The position numbers were made by a program, and so were the translations under genes. Below, piece by piece: positions 27,252-36,531 of a DNA stretch of 64,000 nt. Positions within the stretch are counted from its first letter, which is position 1, and every line of letters begins with the position of its first letter. A model generated the notes under the pieces. That model saw nothing but the letters and a program-made list of their open reading frames with translations. It had not been told where the DNA came from and did no database searches. The DNA is taken from positions 496,001 to 560,000 of the forward strand of contig NC_027861.1 of the NCBI RefSeq assembly GCF_000187245.1, read 5' to 3'. The DNA is from Ogataea parapolymorpha DL-1 (taxonomy: Eukaryota; Ascomycota; Pichiomycetes; Pichiales; Pichiaceae).

Positions 27252-28550
27252 ATGTCTCATCAAGCTCCCGCAAAGTACAACTTTTTCAAAGGCCATCCTT
27301 CTATCGATCTCTTACCCAACAAAGAGATCATCGAGGCTTCCAAAAATGTTCTATCCAGATTTGATAATTCTATGGACAACTACGACGGGGTTAATAACAC
27401 GCATCCGTTGAATTACGGCACAGATCCTGGCAATCTTGAGGTCAGAACCCTGATCGCCGACTGGAACGATAAGAAGTTTGAACTCAAAACAAAGACTGAC
27501 CCCGACTGTCTCAACCTAACCTCGGGTTCATCATACGGGATCATGAATATTTTAGCTCAGTTCTCATCTGCGCATAATGGAGTCACGCGTAGAGCATTTC
27601 TTGTCAGTCCTACGTACTTTCTGATGAACGCCATATTCATCGATGCTGGATTTGGAGGCAAAATGACATCCATAGAAGAGGATGAAAATGGCCAGATTGA
27701 CAGCGAAACGCTCAAGCGGAAACTGGAGCTTTATGACTCTCGCGAACCGGTTGCAAAGTCTATCTCAGAAAAAGATATCGCTCATATTCATGATCCAGAT
27801 AGACCGTTGAAGAAAATATACAGATACATTATGTATATTGTGCCTACATTCTCAAATCCTCGGGGTGGGACGTTGAGCCAAGAAAATAGACAGCGTTTGA
27901 TTGAGCTTGCCAGAAAACACGACATGCTGATTATCTGCGATGACGTGTATGAACTATTAGATTTCCATAATAAAGTGCCACATAAGAGGATGGTATACCT
28001 AGACAGGGAGACACTGCCTGAAGGCGAAGAATATGGTAACGTTATCTCCAATACTACATTTTCCAAGATTCTTGGTCCAGGTCTGCGAACTGGCTACCAA
28101 GAATCTGCCACCCCAAAACTTGCCTATTTGCTCTCCCAAGGAGGTGCAACTAGGTCTGGTGGTACCCCCTCACAATTGAACACAGTGATAGTTGGCGAGC
28201 TCTATAGAATGGGAGCAATTGACAACATACTTGCCAGGCTTAACTCTACTTATTCTAAACGCGCGGCCGCTTTGAATGAGGCCCTTCAAAAGTACTTGCC
28301 AAAAGGTACTCGAATTTCTCCAATAAACGGCGGCTATTTCAACTGGGTCGTTCTTCCAGAGAACATTGATGCTCAAGAAGTTGCGGACAAGTGTCGGAAA
28401 AGGGGTGTCGTCCTTGCTACCGGAGACAACTTTGAAGTGACTGGGGACCCTAAAGGATGGGGTAAGAAAAGTGTTCGAATGAGCATCAGTCATCTAGATG
28501 CGGCCAAGATTGAGGAGGGGGTCAGAATTTGGGGAGAAGAATGCGGATAA
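27252..28550 (+). CDS. Class I aminotransferase, YER152C-like (2-aminoadipate type)
   Basis: The 432-residue PLP enzyme is very close to S. cerevisiae YER152C (443 residues), reported to have 2-aminoadipate transaminase activity. Visible motifs are LNYGTDPGNLEVR, the cofactor region LTSGSSYGIMNI, VSPTYFLMNAIF, the IVPTFSNPRGGT block, CDDVYELLDF, and NTTFSKILGPGLRTGY with the Schiff-base lysine at residue 272. The C-terminal half has the GGYFNWVVLP and SVRMSISHLD segments. The lysine/aminoadipate role is inferred from the family. Its stop is 6 bp from the stop of the convergent PPR gene. Confidence 0.88.
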   Translation: MSHQAPAKYNFFKGHPSIDLLPNKEIIEASKNVLSRFDNSMDNYDGVNNTHPLNYGTDPGNLEVRTLIADWNDKKFELKTKTDPDCLNLTSGSSYGIMNILAQFSSAHNGVTRRAFLVSPTYFLMNAIFIDAGFGGKMTSIEEDENGQIDSETLKRKLELYDSREPVAKSISEKDIAHIHDPDRPLKKIYRYIMYIVPTFSNPRGGTLSQENRQRLIELARKHDMLIICDDVYELLDFHNKVPHKRMVYLDRETLPEGEEYGNVISNTTFSKILGPGLRTGYQESATPKLAYLLSQGGATRSGGTPSQLNTVIVGELYRMGAIDNILARLNSTYSKRAAALNEALQKYLPKGTRISPINGGYFNWVVLPENIDAQEVADKCRKRGVVLATGDNFEVTGDPKGWGKKSVRMSISHLDAAKIEEGVRIWGEECG

Positions 28551-28556
28551 CTGCTC

Positions 28557-29876
28557 TTAATAACTCTTCATAAAATATTCTTCCACCAGTTTTTGGTATT
28601 CTGGGGTATTATCAGATATCTTGGTGATAGGCTTCCCTTTCCAATTGGAAATGGTGTCAATTCTTCGGAAGGCCTGTAATTCGTCTTTGGTGAATTCTTC
28701 ACTGAAATTAGTATTGGAGTCAAGCGTGAGGGATTTGGCGATTATTTGACTTTTCAACTTTGCGGGAACAAGCTTCTTTGCCTTGTAGTAGTAGTATCTA
28801 GCCAGTGCAATCCACCGTTCCGGTGAGAGAACCACGTTCAGATGGTGCGAGAGCATGGTGACGTAGATTTCTTCAGCATTAGTCAATCGGAACTTCTCTG
28901 CTAAATATTTGCCATACGAAAGACCAAAATATGGCTCACCCTTGGTGCAATAGTAAGAAACGAACAATTTTGCAGTCTTGGTATTCCCTTTAAAACCATC
29001 GTTTTGGGAAATTTGATCAATATAGTCAAATACCGATTCAGGTTCGAGCTGCAAATAAGCTTCAATCATTGCATTATTGACTGGAATGCCACGGTGAATC
29101 TTGTGGTCCTCAAGAAATCGAAGCATGAGTTTGGGTGGAACGCCTGACTTAGCCATATTTTTCACGATCACTGTATTGATATTTCCAAGAGGTACCTTCA
29201 TGACCATCATATCCTCAAGTAGAAGATGATCCATCTGCTTCAGATTTGAGTATACAAAATACAAAGACGACAGATTTGGCTCCATATTCTCTTTCCTCAT
29301 CTTTTCAAAAAGACTCATTACTGATTCTGTTTTGGTTTTATCGTACTTCAAGTATAATTGGAGAAGTAGGTTATACGTTTGAATGTCAGGTTCCACATTA
29401 TCCTCGTCCATTCTTTTCTTAATCATGCTTGCGCGGTGGTAATTGACTTTTCGAACATAGTGCTCTAAAACGCAATTGTAAGTTTGTAGGTTTAATACCC
29501 CTGTGCTGATTAAGTCCTGTAGCGTTTGATCGATGTAGTTTTCGGCCTGGAAAGAATACTGATAGTTTGACTCGGCAAGGTCCCGGGTATATTTATTGAT
29601 GCTGTATTCTTCTAGACTTTTTGGCGGTGGCGGTGGATAGTGTTTGATGGGCTTTGGTTTGCGAAAATTAGAATATTGAACGTCTTGTACCAGATCGCTT
29701 GGGGTTATTAGTTTAAGCGTTTCAATTATTTTGGTTTCATCAAGCAAAGTTCGGGCTGCCTTTTCAGTATTGGAAAGCTGGTACTCCAAAGCTGGGTGTA
29801 CCTGGTTTAATCTGGTTATGGTCCGATAACCCACGCGCCAGCGAAACCAGAAATATCGTACATGGCAGTTCAACAT
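28557..29876 (-). CDS. Mitochondrial PPR-type RNA-binding protein, unassigned
   Basis: The first ATG (29876) gives 439 residues; the frame continues 10 codons upstream only from a GTG. The N-terminus (VRYFWFRWRVGYRTITRLNQ) is basic, aromatic and lacks acidic residues, which fits a mitochondrial presequence. Pentatricopeptide-like helix pairs start near residue 128: LQTYNCVLEHYVRKVNYHRA, then PDIQTYNLLLQLYLKYD and a third repeat, EPNLSSLYFVYSNLK. The later part is helical and less repeat-like. Yeast PPR proteins control individual mitochondrial transcripts and diverge fast. I cannot assign an orthologue. Confidence 0.75.
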   Translation of the reverse strand: MLNCHVRYFWFRWRVGYRTITRLNQVHPALEYQLSNTEKAARTLLDETKIIETLKLITPSDLVQDVQYSNFRKPKPIKHYPPPPPKSLEEYSINKYTRDLAESNYQYSFQAENYIDQTLQDLISTGVLNLQTYNCVLEHYVRKVNYHRASMIKKRMDEDNVEPDIQTYNLLLQLYLKYDKTKTESVMSLFEKMRKENMEPNLSSLYFVYSNLKQMDHLLLEDMMVMKVPLGNINTVIVKNMAKSGVPPKLMLRFLEDHKIHRGIPVNNAMIEAYLQLEPESVFDYIDQISQNDGFKGNTKTAKLFVSYYCTKGEPYFGLSYGKYLAEKFRLTNAEEIYVTMLSHHLNVVLSPERWIALARYYYYKAKKLVPAKLKSQIIAKSLTLDSNTNFSEEFTKDELQAFRRIDTISNWKGKPITKISDNTPEYQKLVEEYFMKSY

Positions 29877-30126
29877 TGAAAAATAAAATATTGGGCTTGA
29901 CGTCACTTTTTAGTGGTGGTTCCTAGAGTAACAATTTTGTAAGTACGACGATGAATCTCTTTGAAGAGTGATTCATGCATTCATGCTGAAAGGCTTACTT
30001 GGAATGCTTTCACCATGAAGGATCAAGACCTATCCGATAACGAAGGGACGCCAAGCGTCGATCGACTTAACCTGCATCTACACATGTGTTGAAATATTTT
30101 TACTCAAACTAAAATAGACACGATCA

Positions 30127-32163
30127 ATGCAGGAAATAATAGATTTGGCGCCCCTATTTTTGGCATTACCAACCCTGTTCGTGTCTCTCAAACTTACAAA
30201 TGCAATTTCTGAATTTAAGACCCCGTCACTCGCCTTTTTTACAGTCTCATTCGTGCAATCTGCGTTTTTGTCGTCTTTGTTGATGCTGGTGGTAGCTATA
30301 TTGGCGAAGCTAGGAGATGGTGCTCCCTCCGCCAAAGAAGTGAAGAAAACCGTACAGTTGTCTCTCGGGCGACAGCTGGTGCTCTTTGGTGCCATAAGCT
30401 TGATTTTTCTTGCAGATCAGCTACTATGTCCAGCACGGTTCATGAACCTGGTCATTCTTGCTTTGCTCCTCTCGGGCCCAAAGGATGACCATATCTCTGC
30501 CGAATTGGAAGAGACATATGCCATTGATAACAATGGGGTCACTCGTTTGATTAAGAAGCATCAATTGTTTATCATATATTCTTTGTCTTTTTTATTCGAT
30601 GTGATCATCGCAAGTATCAATGACCAGGATCTCATATCACTCGTGCTCATGTATGCCCTTCTATTGATCCCGATCTTTGTGTTTCTAAAACCTTCAGCAG
30701 ATAGGCAACAGTCATCAACGTTCGGCCACCTACGAATTCAGACCTCGGGACTACTTCTCCTGCTTTGCACTGTCATAATGTTGTCATATAACTTTGAAAG
30801 CTACAATTTGAAAATGATATTTGTCACTGCTGGTTCATTGACAATATTCACAATAAGTCAACTGGATATTAACCATACCAACCCTATTAATCAGTTTTTC
30901 AATACCAGCTTGTTCTTGACCCACTATAAAAGAAATATCATCATTTTAAATACTGTTATGGCACTGATACTCCAGACAACCACAGATTCTCATAACAAAA
31001 TGGAGGCACTCAAGATGAATTTGGTCAATTTTGCAATAAACATGCTGCTCATGTTGATAGTGAATCCTGCCAAAAAAAGTGAGCATTCATCTTCTAGCGA
31101 AACCGTCTCGGATAAATCGCATCCCAATTCTACTTTTGTGTCATTAGTCGTCCAGCTTTTCAACTCGAAAGACACAAGATCCATTTTCAATTTCCTACTA
31201 CTGAATGTGTCTTTCATGTTTATACAATTGCTTTATTCCTTCCGATCCAAATCTCTCAGTCTTTTGAGCGACTCTCTCCATATGATGTTGGACTGCACAT
31301 CACTGTTCCTTGGTCTTTTAGCTTCATTAATTGCAAAAAATAATCAACAGTATCCGACCAAGGAATTTCCGTTTGGCTTGACAAGAATCGAGACTCTTGC
31401 AGGCTTCACCAACGGCTCGCTTCTTTTGGGTGTGGTATTTGGAATTCTCAATGAGTCCTTTCAACGTCTATTTCATCCAGTGGACTTGCGCAAGACTGAC
31501 GAGCTTTTAGTTGTCAGCATTCTTGGACTTGTGGTAAATTTGGTTGGAATATTTGCTTTCAACCATGGCCACGATGGATCTCATGGTCATTCACATTCGC
31601 ACAGCCGTTCTCATGAACACACGCACCAACAGACTCGCGACCACTCTGAATCTGACGAACATGCACCGAACCTAAGTGACAATATGCATGGCATTTTCCT
31701 GCATATTTTGGCAGATACCCTAGGTTCTGTCGGAGTGATTTTATCAACATTGATCGTCAAGTTGACTGGAATCCAGGTGATTGATCCAATTGCATCTATA
31801 TTTATCGCATTGCTGATCTTGGTGTCTTCAATCCCGCTTCTCAAATCATCATCCTCCAATCTTCTTCTTGCCTCACGCGACTCCTCTGTGAGCGAGCTTC
31901 AGTATGTGTTAGGAGAGGTCCTAAAGGTTCCTGGCGTCAGATCCTATACAACCCCGCGCTTTTGGCCTGTTAGTGATACCAATTCAAAGTTGACCGGCTA
32001 CATTCACATACAATATTACCGCACCGAGACATCGCTATCGCTACGCAGCAAAGTCGACAAGCTTTTTAAAAGTTCCAAATCCATTTCAAAGATCTACATT
32101 CAGTACGAGAATGAGATCGATGACTGCTGGTGCCGAAAGGACGGAATTTTCAGTGTAGGATAA
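30127..32163 (+). CDS. MSC2: ER zinc transporter of the CDF family, Msc2
   Basis: This 678-residue protein has about 12 hydrophobic segments in the N-terminal half followed by a cation-diffusion-facilitator domain, the ZnT5/Msc2 layout (S. cerevisiae Msc2: 724). The zinc-site motifs of the CDF domain are present: LLSDSLHMMLDC near residue 380 and GIFLHILADTLGSVGV near 522. Between them is the His-rich loop (HGHDGSHGHSHSHSRSHEH, about 479-500). Msc2 works with Zrg17 to load zinc into the ER. The MRP-like L-FGLTRIETLAGF motif is the FG-RIE family signature. Confidence 0.93.
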   Translation: MQEIIDLAPLFLALPTLFVSLKLTNAISEFKTPSLAFFTVSFVQSAFLSSLLMLVVAILAKLGDGAPSAKEVKKTVQLSLGRQLVLFGAISLIFLADQLLCPARFMNLVILALLLSGPKDDHISAELEETYAIDNNGVTRLIKKHQLFIIYSLSFLFDVIIASINDQDLISLVLMYALLLIPIFVFLKPSADRQQSSTFGHLRIQTSGLLLLLCTVIMLSYNFESYNLKMIFVTAGSLTIFTISQLDINHTNPINQFFNTSLFLTHYKRNIIILNTVMALILQTTTDSHNKMEALKMNLVNFAINMLLMLIVNPAKKSEHSSSSETVSDKSHPNSTFVSLVVQLFNSKDTRSIFNFLLLNVSFMFIQLLYSFRSKSLSLLSDSLHMMLDCTSLFLGLLASLIAKNNQQYPTKEFPFGLTRIETLAGFTNGSLLLGVVFGILNESFQRLFHPVDLRKTDELLVVSILGLVVNLVGIFAFNHGHDGSHGHSHSHSRSHEHTHQQTRDHSESDEHAPNLSDNMHGIFLHILADTLGSVGVILSTLIVKLTGIQVIDPIASIFIALLILVSSIPLLKSSSSNLLLASRDSSVSELQYVLGEVLKVPGVRSYTTPRFWPVSDTNSKLTGYIHIQYYRTETSLSLRSKVDKLFKSSKSISKIYIQYENEIDDCWCRKDGIFSVG

Positions 32164-32300
32164 GATAATGTCCAGTGCTGCTATTCATGCGTATAGACTC
32201 GTACAATACGGAATTCTTTTTGTACTGCATAAATAGTTGGGGCTCCACAATGCTCTCATATCAATTGGAGAAATGATTTTCACTTTTTTCCTAATTAGGA

Positions 32301-34079
32301 ATGTCTCTAATCAAAATCCGGCGGTGCTGTACATATAAAAGAGTTCTTCACCCTGACTGTTCAGCATATTTGAGTATGCAGGAAAAAGACGTTTCTGAGA
32401 TGCCTGCTAACAGTCAAAGGCGTCAGAGAAGCCAATTGGCTCTCCGCAGCTTCTTAACGATACTGGTTCTTTGCGTGTTTTACCAGTTTTTTCATCTATC
32501 CCCATCATGTATGATGCGGTCGAAGGAGCCACTCTCGGCATATTTTTCCACTCCTACAGAGTCTACTGATGAGCCATTGTGTCCCTTGTATGACAAAGTT
32601 GAATTCAAGGATCCAGATACCAGTGTTTACATCCTTCACGATGATGAATTTAGAAACAAATCGGTCTCAAGATTGAGTAAAGCAATTCAAATTCCGACCT
32701 GGATTGACGATGAAGGATCAGACTTCACAAAGTTCACAAAGTTCCATGAGTATCTAGAGACCGAGTTCCAAAACGTCTTTGACGCAGCCAATGTTTTCAA
32801 GGTCAATACCTATGGAATTGTGTTGGAGTTCAAGGGCTCAAACTCTTCGTTGAAGCCTGCTATGTTTGCTGCCCACCAGGACACCGTGCCTCCTGGAGAT
32901 CCTCAAAACTGGGATAGAAGCCCATTTAGTGGCCACTATGATGGAACTAGAATCTATGGTCGCGGCGCAAGTGATTGTAAGAATCTGTTGATTGGTTTGT
33001 TGGAATCAATGGACTACTTACTTGCAAAGGGATTCAGCCCCGAGAGAACTATTATTTTTGCATTTGGATTTGATGAAGAAAGCAGTGGAAAATATGGTGC
33101 CTCTCACATAAGCAAGTTCCTGTTGGAAAGATACGGTCCAAACTCACTGTACCATATCATTGACGAAGGGTTTGGCGTTTTCATGGAACTGCAAAATAAG
33201 CACTTTGCTATGCTGGCCACCGGCGAGAAAGGTTACTTGGATCTTGGAATTGAGGTGTTGCAGCCCGGGGGACACTCTTCGATGGCACCAGACCATACAG
33301 CCATTGGTACAATGTCCAAACTGATCAGTAGATATGAGGACAGATTATATGATCCTATTCTCGTCAATGTCAACCCAACACTGAACACTTTGCAGTGCGT
33401 AGCAGAATATGCAGACATTGATGAGAGTTTGAAGAGAGACATTTTGAGAGCACACTTTGACGAAAAGTCCAACGAGAGAGTCATCAAGTTGCTTTTGGAT
33501 GATAAAATCACTAAGTACAACGTTTTGACGACTCACGCAGCAGATATTATCAACGGTGGAAACAAGGCAAATGCTCTTCCGCAAAACGTCACTGCGCTTA
33601 TCAACCATAGAATTGCTCATGGTAACGACTTTGACACCATCATGGATCGAATTACGGGGATTGCCATAGGTGTTGCTAGAGAGCATGGTCTGGGATTGGT
33701 TATCGAGGATGAGATCCTTATTGAACCTACCCTGGCAGGCTCGATCAATATCAAGGCTCTTTACAAGCTTGAGGTGGCACCTGTCACGCCTATCCACGAC
33801 GAGATTTGGGCTTCCCTGGCAGGTCATTACAGAACTTTCTATGAAGACATCACTTATCCAGAGAAGTTTGAAGATGATGTTCTTGTTCTTAGTGCTGGTA
33901 TCATGACAGGCAACACAGACACTAGACACTACTGGGACCTTACTGATCACATATTCAGAGGACAACCTGGATTTACACCAATGACCTCTGGAGTCCACGG
34001 CAACAACGAATACATTGATGCCGACTCCCACTTGCACATTGTTGCATTTTATTACAACTATATCTTAAGTATTTCTTGA
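32301..34079 (+). CDS. CPS1: Vacuolar carboxypeptidase S (M20 metallopeptidase)
   Basis: Cps1 is a type II membrane protein delivered to the vacuole lumen through multivesicular bodies, where it releases C-terminal residues from peptides. The frame is 592 residues from ATG 32301; ATGs at 32376 and 32403 would give 567 or 558. A hydrophobic anchor follows (LRSFLTILVLCVFYQFF, about 49-65). Zinc-site motifs are FAAHQDTVPP, YGRGASDCKNL, FGFDEESSGKYGA, a GGHSSMAPDHT dimer-region block, and the last ligand region SGVHGNNEYIDADSHL. S. cerevisiae Cps1 has 576 residues. GATAAG at 32159-32164, at the MSC2 stop codon, could be a nitrogen-response element, but this is weak. Confidence 0.9.
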   Translation: MSLIKIRRCCTYKRVLHPDCSAYLSMQEKDVSEMPANSQRRQRSQLALRSFLTILVLCVFYQFFHLSPSCMMRSKEPLSAYFSTPTESTDEPLCPLYDKVEFKDPDTSVYILHDDEFRNKSVSRLSKAIQIPTWIDDEGSDFTKFTKFHEYLETEFQNVFDAANVFKVNTYGIVLEFKGSNSSLKPAMFAAHQDTVPPGDPQNWDRSPFSGHYDGTRIYGRGASDCKNLLIGLLESMDYLLAKGFSPERTIIFAFGFDEESSGKYGASHISKFLLERYGPNSLYHIIDEGFGVFMELQNKHFAMLATGEKGYLDLGIEVLQPGGHSSMAPDHTAIGTMSKLISRYEDRLYDPILVNVNPTLNTLQCVAEYADIDESLKRDILRAHFDEKSNERVIKLLLDDKITKYNVLTTHAADIINGGNKANALPQNVTALINHRIAHGNDFDTIMDRITGIAIGVAREHGLGLVIEDEILIEPTLAGSINIKALYKLEVAPVTPIHDEIWASLAGHYRTFYEDITYPEKFEDDVLVLSAGIMTGNTDTRHYWDLTDHIFRGQPGFTPMTSGVHGNNEYIDADSHLHIVAFYYNYILSIS

Positions 34080-34122
34080 AATAAATCCTTACACGGTGTG
34101 AATTTGACGATTTTAATTTTTG

Positions 34123-34132
34123 GAAGGCAAAA
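34123..34132 (+). promoter_or_regulatory. Candida-type Rpn4 (proteasome) element
   Basis: GAAGGCAAAA lies 24 bp before the first PRE7 ATG, inside a spacer of only 76 bp. This exact decamer is the proteasome-gene element reported for Candida albicans Rpn4; the S. cerevisiae form is GGTGGCAAA. Its short distance to the ATG fits the compact spacer. Confidence 0.7.
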
Positions 34133-34155
34133 GATCTTGAATAAATAGGCACTCA

Positions 34156-34934
34156 ATGATGGCACAGCCTGCAACCTTGGCATCTGAATATTCGAATGAG
34201 GTTCCTCTTCAACCAATAGAGCACAGATTCAACCCATATACTGGTAAGTATGGTCTACCAATGGCTTTTGTGATTCTAACCTTATAGATAATGGTGGTAC
34301 CGTGTTGGGAATTGCAGGAGAGGACTTTGCCGTCCTAGCAGGTGATACCAGAAGCACATCCGGCTACAGCATAAATACACGTTACGAGCCAAAAGTCTTT
34401 GATGTTGGTAACAATCTCCTGTTGACAGCCAATGGGTTTGCTGCAGATTCTGCCCAACTGATCAAAGTGTTTAAAAACCAACTGGAATGGTACCACTTTG
34501 ACCACAACAAGCCAATGAGCACGCAGAGCGCAGCTAGATTCATACAGCATCTTCTTTATGGAAAACGGTTCTTTCCTTACTATGTCCACACGATTTTGGG
34601 AGGATTGGATGAAGAAGGCAAAGGTGCTATTTACTCATTCGACCCTGTGGGATCCTACGAAAGAGAGCAATGTCGTGCAGGAGGGGCAGCGGCCTCTTTG
34701 ATTATGCCATTTCTGGATAACCAAGTTAATTTTAAAAACCAGATGGACCCTGCAAGTGATGGCAAAAAACGGAAACCAATACGTTTCCTTTCATTAGAAG
34801 AAGTCATACAATTGGTGAGAGATGCCTTCAGTTCGGCCACCGAAAGACATATACAGGTTGGTGATGGATTGGAAATTTTGATTGTGACTAAAGACGGAGT
34901 GAGGACAGAGTACTATCCACTTAAGAGAGATTGA
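34156..34934 (+). CDS. PRE7: 20S proteasome subunit beta-6 (spliced)
   Basis: Pre7 is a non-catalytic beta subunit of the 20S core. Exon 1 is 34156-34243 and exon 2 is 34288-34934, joined in phase 1 to give 244 residues (241 in S. cerevisiae). The junction restores IEHRFNPYTDNGGTVLGIAG, matching the family across the splice. Downstream are GEDFAVLAGDTR, RYEPKVFD, the NIQHLLYGKR-type helix, FDPVGSYEREQCRAGGAAASLIMPFLDNQ and GDGLEILIVTKDGV. Two ATGs in tandem open the gene (34156 and 34159), so the start is uncertain by one residue. It is convergent with ERD2 (12 bp). Confidence 0.95.
34244..34287 (+). other. PRE7: PRE7 intron, 44 nt
   Basis: The donor is GTAAGT, the branch site TTCTAAC (branch A 34279) and the acceptor ATAG, 8 nt after the branch A. 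If retained, the reading frame meets TAG at the acceptor itself. Protein homology on both sides fixes the junction. Confidence 0.93.
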
Positions 34935-34946
34935 AGATTTGTAAGT

Positions 34947-35585
34947 TTATTGAGGTAAATTGAAACCGATGTTCTTGATAACTTTTTGGTAGTAAACATA
35001 GAAGAAATCTGAATACACCAGTGTCTGAATGATACCCGTTGTCAGTGCCAACTTATCCAAATGTCCTTCGGCGAAATACCTGTAGAACCAGTTTGGGATA
35101 TACAATGCTCTGTAAAGACCCAATGCGAAAATATAATGGATAGTAAGCAATTCAGACTCTCCACTCTTCTGGAGCATGAACAATTGCGGCAGAATGCACA
35201 CAGACTCGAGCCAAAGACTGAAACTCCACAGGATCTCGGTGATGGTGAACTTGTGGTTGAAAATCAGACCAAGGACAAAAGATGGCGCAATCAAATATTG
35301 AATCTTGAAATCATCACTGTATTCTCCGATGTTTTTGGTAAACTTTTTGAGCAGAAAAATCGTGTAGATAGACGATGAAATGAAGAATATCTTCATAAGA
35401 GTATTGTACAGCGACACATAACTGTAAAATAGATCCAAGTATCTGGTCACAAAAACCAAAGCATACAAGATGTTGGTTTTCAAGGAAATGCCTTTAGCAG
35501 ACTTCCTCGTCCAAATTGTGTGAAGGAGAATGAAGATAGATGCCAAATGGCTCAGATCTCCCGCAATTCGGAAAATATTCAGCAT
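34947..35585 (-). CDS. ERD2: HDEL receptor Erd2
   Basis: Erd2 is the seven-TM receptor that returns HDEL-type lumenal proteins from Golgi to ER. The open frame extends to 35729, but homology begins at the internal ATG 35585 (MLNIFRIAGDLSHLAS), giving 212 residues (219 in S. cerevisiae). The extra 48 upstream codons are non-homologous and partly overlap the 3' end of the upstream gene. Conserved blocks are ALVFVTRYLDLF, SLYNTLMKIFFI, HKFTITEILWSFSLWLESVCILPQL and TIHYIFALGLYRALYIPNWFYRY. It follows the PDI-like gene by 91 bp on the same strand. Confidence 0.95.
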   Translation of the reverse strand: MLNIFRIAGDLSHLASIFILLHTIWTRKSAKGISLKTNILYALVFVTRYLDLFYSYVSLYNTLMKIFFISSSIYTIFLLKKFTKNIGEYSDDFKIQYLIAPSFVLGLIFNHKFTITEILWSFSLWLESVCILPQLFMLQKSGESELLTIHYIFALGLYRALYIPNWFYRYFAEGHLDKLALTTGIIQTLVYSDFFYVYYQKVIKNIGFNLPQ

Positions 35586-35676
35586 GTCTCTATGCTTCTT
35601 GTTTAACACGCAAATAAATTTTGTTTTTCTATCAGAAATATACAATTTATCGACCGCCTCCTTGCACCAGGTACCT

Positions 35677-36531
35677 TCAAAGATCGCGATATTGTACGTC
35701 CACATCGGCGTCCTTGGTCTCTTCCTCAACCTCAGTAAAGTCCAAGCTGCTTACCAATGAAAATTCTCTTTGCCCCGCATCCGATCCCATTAGCATCTCA
35801 ACAATTTCCTCTGGACCCACGTCGTGATCCAATCTGAACGGTTTATCATTGTCTTGACGATTTTTAGGGAAATAGAAAAGAGTAGGATACTTTGCAACCT
35901 TGAATTGTGCCAGCAAAGCGTTGTTTTCGGCCTTGGAAACATCTACCGCTCTGAATAGTGTTCCATCTTTCACCTCATTTTTGTAATACTGAGCTAACCT
36001 TTCGTAAAAAGAGTTGTGAGCATTCTCCCAACGCTCGACCCACGGAGCGTAAAAAACGAGCATAACGTCGTTTTGTAATTTCTCAAACACTTCTTGGTCG
36101 ATATTCTCCGGTGATACGTCGACAACGGTTCTTGGTGGGTATATGGGATGAATACCCGTCGCATCTTCGAGATATTCGATCATCTTTGAGGTAGTCCGAA
36201 TACCTGTGTACGCTCCGATATCATCTCCTTGGGCAGAAAAGAGTTTGAGTGTGGGATACCCGAAAAGTTTGTACTTGTCACGGATTCTCTTGTTCGTACG
36301 GCCATTAATCTTAAATATTTGCAGACTAGTGCCCTCATATAAGTCCACTAGCGGTTCGAAATGGGGTTCCAGTTCCTGACAATGTTTACATCCGGGAGCG
36401 TAGAAGTAAACAAACGAGTATTTGCCCGGCTGACCGAAAACTAGGTTTTCAAAATTCGAGTCATCCACCTCTACAAGTGAGGCGAGTGCCACACCACACA
36501 GAAATAGCAATCCGTGTAATAACGATCTCAT
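35677..36531 (-). CDS. Protein disulphide isomerase-like ER protein with CKHC site
   Basis: This 284-residue protein has a signal peptide (LLHGLLFLCGVALAS, cut near 18). The first thioredoxin domain has an APGCKHCQELEPHF active site near residues 45-58 and the cis-Pro region YPTLKLF. The second thioredoxin-like domain has lost both cysteines (APWVERWENA near 169) but keeps YPTLFYF. The CXXC is CKHC instead of the usual CGHC. The C-terminus is acidic and ends YRDL, with no HDEL-type signal or TM anchor. It resembles Mpd1/Mpd2 or the lumenal part of Eps1, and I cannot choose between them. Confidence 0.85.
   Translation of the reverse strand: MRSLLHGLLFLCGVALASLVEVDDSNFENLVFGQPGKYSFVYFYAPGCKHCQELEPHFEPLVDLYEGTSLQIFKINGRTNKRIRDKYKLFGYPTLKLFSAQGDDIGAYTGIRTTSKMIEYLEDATGIHPIYPPRTVVDVSPENIDQEVFEKLQNDVMLVFYAPWVERWENAHNSFYERLAQYYKNEVKDGTLFRAVDVSKAENNALLAQFKVAKYPTLFYFPKNRQDNDKPFRLDHDVGPEEIVEMLMGSDAGQREFSLVSSLDFTEVEEETKDADVDVQYRDL

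Noticed and set aside
33345..34037. Minus-strand 230-codon ORF inside CPS1
   Set aside because: It is a shadow frame of the conserved peptidase domain.
35586..35729. 48-codon upstream extension of ERD2
   Set aside because: Homology starts at the internal ATG. The extension is non-homologous and overlaps the coding end of the PDI-like gene.
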